From: Acidimicrobiales bacterium
GTDB lineage: Bacteria > Actinomycetota > Acidimicrobiia > Acidimicrobiales > SZUA-35
Reading direction: 5' to 3'
NCBI GenBank assembly: GCA_041394265.1
Contig: JAWKIO010000005.1
Coordinates: forward strand, 3,844,001-3,908,000
Length of the DNA: 64,000 nucleotides
A program made the translations under genes and the position numbers. A model generated the notes under the pieces. That model searched no databases. It saw only the letters and a list, made by a program, of their open reading frames with translations, and was not told where the DNA came from. Positions 60,246 through 64,000 of the stretch are shown piece after piece. Within the stretch, counting starts at the first letter, position 1, and each line of letters opens with the position of its first letter.

Positions 60246-61796
60246 CTACGAGTCCGTGCCGAGTCGCTGGACGAGCTCGAAGCGCTTGGTCTTGCCCGAT
60301 CCGGTTCGAGGAATGACGTCGGTGGTGTACACCTCGGCCGGGACCTTGAACGACGTCAACTGACCGGCGACGGCAGCACGGATGGCTTCGGGATCGATGG
60401 TCGCACCTGCTTCGGGAACGACGAAGGCCACCGGGACCTCGCCCAACTGCGGGTGCGGCGCGCCGACAATGGCGGCATCGGCGACCCCGGGGGCGAGCAG
60501 GATGGCTGCTTCGACTTCCGCCGGATAGATGTTCTCGCCGCCCCGGATGATCAGCTCCTTGATCCGTCCGCTGATGGTCAGGAAGCCGTTGGCGTCTCGG
60601 CGAGCGAGGTCGCCGGTGTGGTACCAGCCGTCGGTGAGCGCCGCAGCGGTCGCCTCCGGGTTGTCGTAGTACCCCTGCATCACGCCCGGCCCCGAGACCC
60701 AGACCTCGCCGTCGGTGCCAGCGCCGACGTCGTGCCCGGTGGCCGGATCGACGAGGCGGACACCGACGCCGGTCACGGCGAAGCCGCAGGATCCGGGGAT
60801 CCGGGAGCTGTTCGGCCAGTTCATCGTCACCATGGTGGAGGTCTCGGTGATCCCGTAGCCATCGAGGAGGGTGACGCCGAACCGTTCCTCGAACGCTTGA
60901 TTGACCGAGCCCGGCATGACCGCACCGGCGGTGACGCAGCGAGTCAGGCCGGGCAGGGACTCGGCCTCGGTCCCGGCGTTCAGCAGATACTGGAACATGG
61001 TCGGAACACCGGCCAGCACGGTGAACATGCCCGAACGGAGATGGTCGAGGGTGGCGTCGGTGGTGAACCGCGGCATGAGGTGGGCGCTGGCGCCGGTGGC
61101 GACGACACCGAGGACGCTCAGGTCGAGCGCATACGAGTGGAAGAGCGGGAGCGGGCTGAGCAGGCGGTCGTCGGGGCCGAGGCCGAGAATCGGCGACCAG
61201 CAGGTGGCGACCACCCAGAGCAGGCTGCGCTGGGTGAGCATCACGCCCTTGGGGCGGCCGGTGGTGCCAGAGGTGTAGAGCAGGTAGGCGGTGTCGTCGA
61301 GGTCGAGGTCGTCGGGTGCCGAAAGGTCGGGATCGGTGTTGGCCAAGCGGTCGTAGTCGACCACCCAGTCGTGGCCGCTCGGCATGGAGGAGGCGACCAG
61401 TACACAACGCAGGTTCGGCCTCGAGTCCCGAAGCGACGTCACCATGTCGAGGTGATCGGCGTCGGTGATGACGATCTCGGCTCCGCTGTGGTCGAGCTGG
61501 TAGGCAACCTCGGGCTCGGCGGCCGCAGCGTTCACGCACACGGCAACCATGGCGGCACGGGTGAGCGCCAGGTAGCTCTCGGCGACCTCGACACGGTTCG
61601 ACATGAGGATCAGGCCGCGAGCGCCGCGGGTGCCCGCCATTCCGGCGAGGTGGCCGCCAAGGCGCGCCGTTCGCTTGTCGAGCTCGCCGTACGTCACGGT
61701 CGTTGTCGGATCGTCGAAGGCCACGGCGTCAGGGCGCGTCCGGTGATGCCCGGCCAGCAACTCGGGCACGGTGCGAATGAGCTCGGCGCGGATCAT
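60246..61796 (-). CDS. Acyl-CoA synthetase (AMP-forming)
   Basis: This 516-residue adenylate-forming enzyme has YTSGTTGRPKGVMLTQ (about residues 157-172), GYGITETST (about 296), GWYHTGDLARRDANGF (about 384-399), RGGENIYPAEVE (about 415) and the C-terminal Lys in PRTGSGKTKRFEL (about 499). It should activate a carboxylic acid to its CoA ester. ATG 61796 overlaps the TetR stop (ATGA) and the gene is followed by the SDR after 54 bp. Its substrate is probably the operon's target acid or an oxidised product of it (inference). Confidence 0.9.
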   Translation of the reverse strand: MIRAELIRTVPELLAGHHRTRPDAVAFDDPTTTVTYGELDKRTARLGGHLAGMAGTRGARGLILMSNRVEVAESYLALTRAAMVAVCVNAAAAEPEVAYQLDHSGAEIVITDADHLDMVTSLRDSRPNLRCVLVASSMPSGHDWVVDYDRLANTDPDLSAPDDLDLDDTAYLLYTSGTTGRPKGVMLTQRSLLWVVATCWSPILGLGPDDRLLSPLPLFHSYALDLSVLGVVATGASAHLMPRFTTDATLDHLRSGMFTVLAGVPTMFQYLLNAGTEAESLPGLTRCVTAGAVMPGSVNQAFEERFGVTLLDGYGITETSTMVTMNWPNSSRIPGSCGFAVTGVGVRLVDPATGHDVGAGTDGEVWVSGPGVMQGYYDNPEATAAALTDGWYHTGDLARRDANGFLTISGRIKELIIRGGENIYPAEVEAAILLAPGVADAAIVGAPHPQLGEVPVAFVVPEAGATIDPEAIRAAVAGQLTSFKVPAEVYTTDVIPRTGSGKTKRFELVQRLGTDS

Positions 61797-62431
61797 ACGT
61801 TGCCCACCTCGTCGTTCGGGCCTCCGAGCCCGGTCAGGGATCCCGTGTAGCCGACGAGCCGCAGTGCGAACTCGGCGTGCGATGAAGCTGTTGCCTCGGC
61901 CGAGAGCGGACCGTCGTCTCGGAACCATCGAGCGATGGCCACACACATTTCGAGGATGCCGAACGACGCCAGCGCCGGTTGGTCGACGTGGAAGTCACCG
62001 CTCTTCCTGCCGGCATCGATCAGGTCTCGGATGCCGCGTTCATGAGTGCGGCGGAGCTCGAAGACCTGTGATCGCACCGGCTCGTCGAGCGCGGCGACGT
62101 CGGAGTTCACGACGAGTGCCTCGTGACGGTGGGTGGCGTGGCGGTGGGCATAGACCTGCACCGCCGCCGAGAGCTGCGCCGGCGTGTTGCCCTCCACTTC
62201 CGGGCGGCGGATGGCCGCTGCGAAGTCGTCGTACACGGCCTGGCTCGTGTCGAGCACGATGTCGGCGAGAAGCGCCTGCTTCGACTCGATGTGGTTGTAG
62301 AGGCTGGGGGTGCGGATCTCGAGCCGTGCGGCGATCTCGCTCATCGCCGTGCCGTGGTAGCCCTTCTCGGCGAACAGCTGCAGGGCGACGGTTCGCACGG
62401 CGGCCGGGGTGATGTTGGAGCGGTTGCTCAT
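61793..62431 (-). CDS. TetR family transcriptional regulator
   Basis: This 212-residue regulator has the TetR DNA-binding domain: AAVRTVALQLFAEKGYHGTAM (about residues 10-30), SEIAARLEIRTPSLYNHIESKQALL (about 31-55). The TetR_C-like half is typical of acyl-CoA-metabolism regulators (KstR2/FadR-like in length). It lies inside the catabolic operon between the enoyl-CoA hydratase and the acyl-CoA ligase, overlapping both by ATGA. It should control this operon from within (inference); the operator lies upstream of the window. Confidence 0.88.
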   Translation of the reverse strand: MSNRSNITPAAVRTVALQLFAEKGYHGTAMSEIAARLEIRTPSLYNHIESKQALLADIVLDTSQAVYDDFAAAIRRPEVEGNTPAQLSAAVQVYAHRHATHRHEALVVNSDVAALDEPVRSQVFELRRTHERGIRDLIDAGRKSGDFHVDQPALASFGILEMCVAIARWFRDDGPLSAEATASSHAEFALRLVGYTGSLTGLGGPNDEVGNV

Positions 62432-63201
62432 CGCCCCTCGAATCGGGCAGGGCGCTTCTCGTCTCGGGCGCTGAGCCCTTCGGCGAGATCGTCGCTCGAC
62501 CAGCACGCTTCGAACGCGGCCAGGATCGAGGCGTCGTCGCTGACTCGAGCTCCCTTGGCGACGGCGTCGACCGTCTGCTTGATGTAGCGCAGCGTGAGTG
62601 GCGCAAGCGTGGCGAGTTCGGCGGTCAGCGCCAGCGCTGCTTCGAGATCGCCGATCTGGTCGATGAGCCCCGCCACTCGCGAGTCGTCGGCGTCGAGGAT
62701 CGAGCAGGTGAGGAGGAGTCGTCGTGCTGCGCCGCCGCCGGCCAGCGCGACGAGTCGCTCGATGGTCCACGGATCGACGGCGAGTCCGAGGCGGGCGGTC
62801 GGAATCCCGAACGATGCGGTCGGCGCGGCGACTCGGAGATCGGCGGCGATGGCCAGCTGCAGGCCGGCCCCGATGGCGTGACCGTTGACGACGGCCACGA
62901 TGGGGATTGGGGCGTCGGTGATCGTGTCGAGCATCGTGTGGAGCGCGGCTCGGAACCCGCCGGACGTGACATCGCCGAAATCGGCACCGGAGCAGAACGA
63001 GGTGCCGGCGCCGGTGATCGCCAGCGACCGGTCACCGGCAGCGACCCGCTCGGCGACGGCGTTCGCGATCAGCGTGCAATGCTCGGTGTCGAGCGCGTTC
63101 CGTCGCTCGGGGCGATCGATGACGACGAGCGATGCAGATGGCGCGCTGTCGCCTGGGCCATCGACGCTGGCGAGGTCGACAGGCTCGGTACGGACGGCCA
63201 T
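62428..63201 (-). CDS. Enoyl-CoA hydratase/isomerase family protein
   Basis: This 257-residue crotonase-fold protein has PERRNALDTE (about residues 31-40), the oxyanion-hole GAGTSFCSGADFGDV (about 64-78) and VVNGHAIGAGLQLAIAADLRVAA (about 103-125), with a C-terminal KRPARFEGR. The position of the catalytic Glu pair of hydratases is occupied by Thr-rich or non-acidic residues as far as can be aligned by eye, so an isomerase, dehalogenase or hydrolase role is possible. Its start follows the MBL gene stop by 1 bp. Confidence 0.88.
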   Translation of the reverse strand: MAVRTEPVDLASVDGPGDSAPSASLVVIDRPERRNALDTEHCTLIANAVAERVAAGDRSLAITGAGTSFCSGADFGDVTSGGFRAALHTMLDTITDAPIPIVAVVNGHAIGAGLQLAIAADLRVAAPTASFGIPTARLGLAVDPWTIERLVALAGGGAARRLLLTCSILDADDSRVAGLIDQIGDLEAALALTAELATLAPLTLRYIKQTVDAVAKGARVSDDASILAAFEACWSSDDLAEGLSARDEKRPARFEGR

Positions 63202-63202
63202 C

Positions 63203-63994
63203 TCAGCTCATGACCCACGAGCGTTCGCCCTGCCCGGCAAGGAGCCGGCCGAAGCGGAGGCCGGGGAAGTGCGCGGCGCCGATCGCCACGTTGGCTCCTT
63301 CGAGTTCGGCGGCGAGCGCCTCGCGGGTTCGCCGGGCAAGATCCCGGTCGACGTCGAACACGGCCTCCCACTCGTCTTCGGTGAGCTCGGCCGGACAGTG
63401 GGCGATGTCGCCGATGAGCATGGCCCGATCGTCACCGTGCGAGACGACGACGATGACCGAGCCCGGCGTGTGGCCGGGAGCGTGGCGGACGTCGATGCCG
63501 GGAGCGATCGTGCGGTCGGTGTCGAACAGTTCGAGCTGCGGCTCGACCGGACGAAGCTTGCGCTGTGCGCCGGCGTCGGCGTCGCCGCTCTCGATGAAGT
63601 GGTTCCAGTCCGCGGTGTGGCAGCGATAGGTGGCGTTGTCGAACACGACCTCGCCCTTACGAGTCGCCCAGCCGACATGGTCGAAGTGGAGGTGGGTGAA
63701 GACGACGTCGGTGATGTCACTCGGCACAAGCCCGGTGGTGGCGAGGCTGTCGAGCATTGCCCCGCCTCGGTACTGCCCGTTGTCGATCATGCCGAGTCCG
63801 GCGTCGATCAGGACTCGGCGGTCTCCGGTCACGACCAGGTAGGCGCCCATCGTGAGTTCGAGCTGACCATTGCCGTCGAGCAGGTCGGCGTGTGCGGCCC
63901 ACACGTCGCCATCGACGCCGGGCTTCGACAGGATCGTGCGTGCGTGCTCGGTGGCCGCCCCATCGACCAAGGAGAAGATCGAAATGTCGCCCAC
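63203..63994 (-). CDS. MBL-fold metallo-hydrolase, start may lie beyond the window
   Basis: This protein of about 263 residues has the metallo-beta-lactamase zinc motif THLHFDHVGW (about residues 100-109), His in HAPGHTPGSV (about 170), Asp in IGDIAHCP (about 194) and His in GAAHFPGLRFG (about 242). It resembles lactonase- or quorum-quenching-type hydrolases and glyoxalase-II-like enzymes, and is the first visible gene of the eight-gene operon. GTG 63994 is the first in-frame start and no stop intervenes before the window edge, so the true start could be upstream. The start is therefore uncertain, although the main domain is complete. Confidence 0.85.
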   Translation of the reverse strand: MGDISIFSLVDGAATEHARTILSKPGVDGDVWAAHADLLDGNGQLELTMGAYLVVTGDRRVLIDAGLGMIDNGQYRGGAMLDSLATTGLVPSDITDVVFTHLHFDHVGWATRKGEVVFDNATYRCHTADWNHFIESGDADAGAQRKLRPVEPQLELFDTDRTIAPGIDVRHAPGHTPGSVIVVVSHGDDRAMLIGDIAHCPAELTEDEWEAVFDVDRDLARRTREALAAELEGANVAIGAAHFPGLRFGRLLAGQGERSWVMS

Positions 63995-64000
63995 GCGGTG

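Noticed and set aside
1..64000. tRNA, rRNA, CRISPR array, transposase or phage genes
   Set aside because: No cloverleaf, conserved rRNA block, regularly spaced repeat, transposase motif or integrase was seen on reading both strands. A dedicated search could still find a small RNA.

Overview
The window is about 68-70% GC by eye, has gene-dense strings of ATGA/GTGA/TGATG-overlapping cistrons, GTG and TTG starts, and gene families typical of soil or marine Actinomycetota: F420-dependent LLM oxidoreductase, MSMEG_1061-type PPOX flavoprotein, CtpE-type P-type ATPase, actinobacterial P450, many acyl-CoA enzymes, SDRs and TetR regulators. The mixture, with DUF3179, carboxynorspermidine-type polyamine genes and an Hsp70-propeller membrane protein, suggests an uncultured-type acidimicrobial actinobacterium (inference, no marker gene is present). 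No rRNA, tRNA, CRISPR, phage or transposase gene was seen.

Layout. 1-2.5 kb: DUF3179 (5' cut by the window), HAD hydrolase, SDR. 2.67-9.5 kb: one operon with a complete branched-chain-amino-acid-type ABC importer (livF, livG, livH, livM, binding lipoprotein) and a fatty acyl-CoA ligase embedded between livG and livH. 9.6-14.8 kb: serine hydrolase, P450, and a divergent Hsp70-TM-beta-propeller fusion. 14.8-18.6 kb: carboxynorspermidine dehydrogenase and decarboxylase, a 316-bp regulatory-looking gap, and a lipoprotein. 18.6-25.4 kb: MFS transporter broken by a stop in its first membrane helix, a PEP-utilizer-like protein, a second serine hydrolase, an acyl-CoA ligase and an FTR1 iron permease. 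25.6-30.6 kb: PPOX flavoprotein, DHA2 MFS pump with a four-codon leader cistron, thioesterase, frameshifted SDR, amidohydrolase. 30.6-35 kb: USP, CtpE-like ATPase and CNNM/CorC-like operon. 35-41 kb: VOC protein, helical protein, SDR, TetR plus a second PEP-utilizer-like protein, divergent acyl-CoA dehydrogenase. 41-43.5 kb: ECF sigma factor with an apparently autoregulated promoter, and a membrane-anchored BNR protein. 43.5-50.4 kb: a zinc ABC system (AztABC-like) beside a siderophore-iron ABC system. 50.4-55.5 kb: HTTM protein pair, ThDP enzyme, aminoglycoside-phosphotransferase-fold protein, LLM oxidoreductase. 55.7-64 kb: an eight-gene minus-strand operon encoding a three-subunit molybdenum hydroxylase, an unusual SDR, acyl-CoA ligase, TetR, enoyl-CoA hydratase and MBL hydrolase.

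Themes. The content is dominated by uptake and CoA-dependent breakdown of organic acids or lipids, and by metal homeostasis. Two iron genes share one operator-like motif (ATGTTAAG-N6-TAAC); the zinc locus has its own pair of repeats. Several genes appear to be transcribed as leaderless mRNAs (TANNNT 6-7 nt before the start codon). Two genes look broken, by a nonsense codon and by a frameshift; both need read-level confirmation before being called biological pseudogenes.
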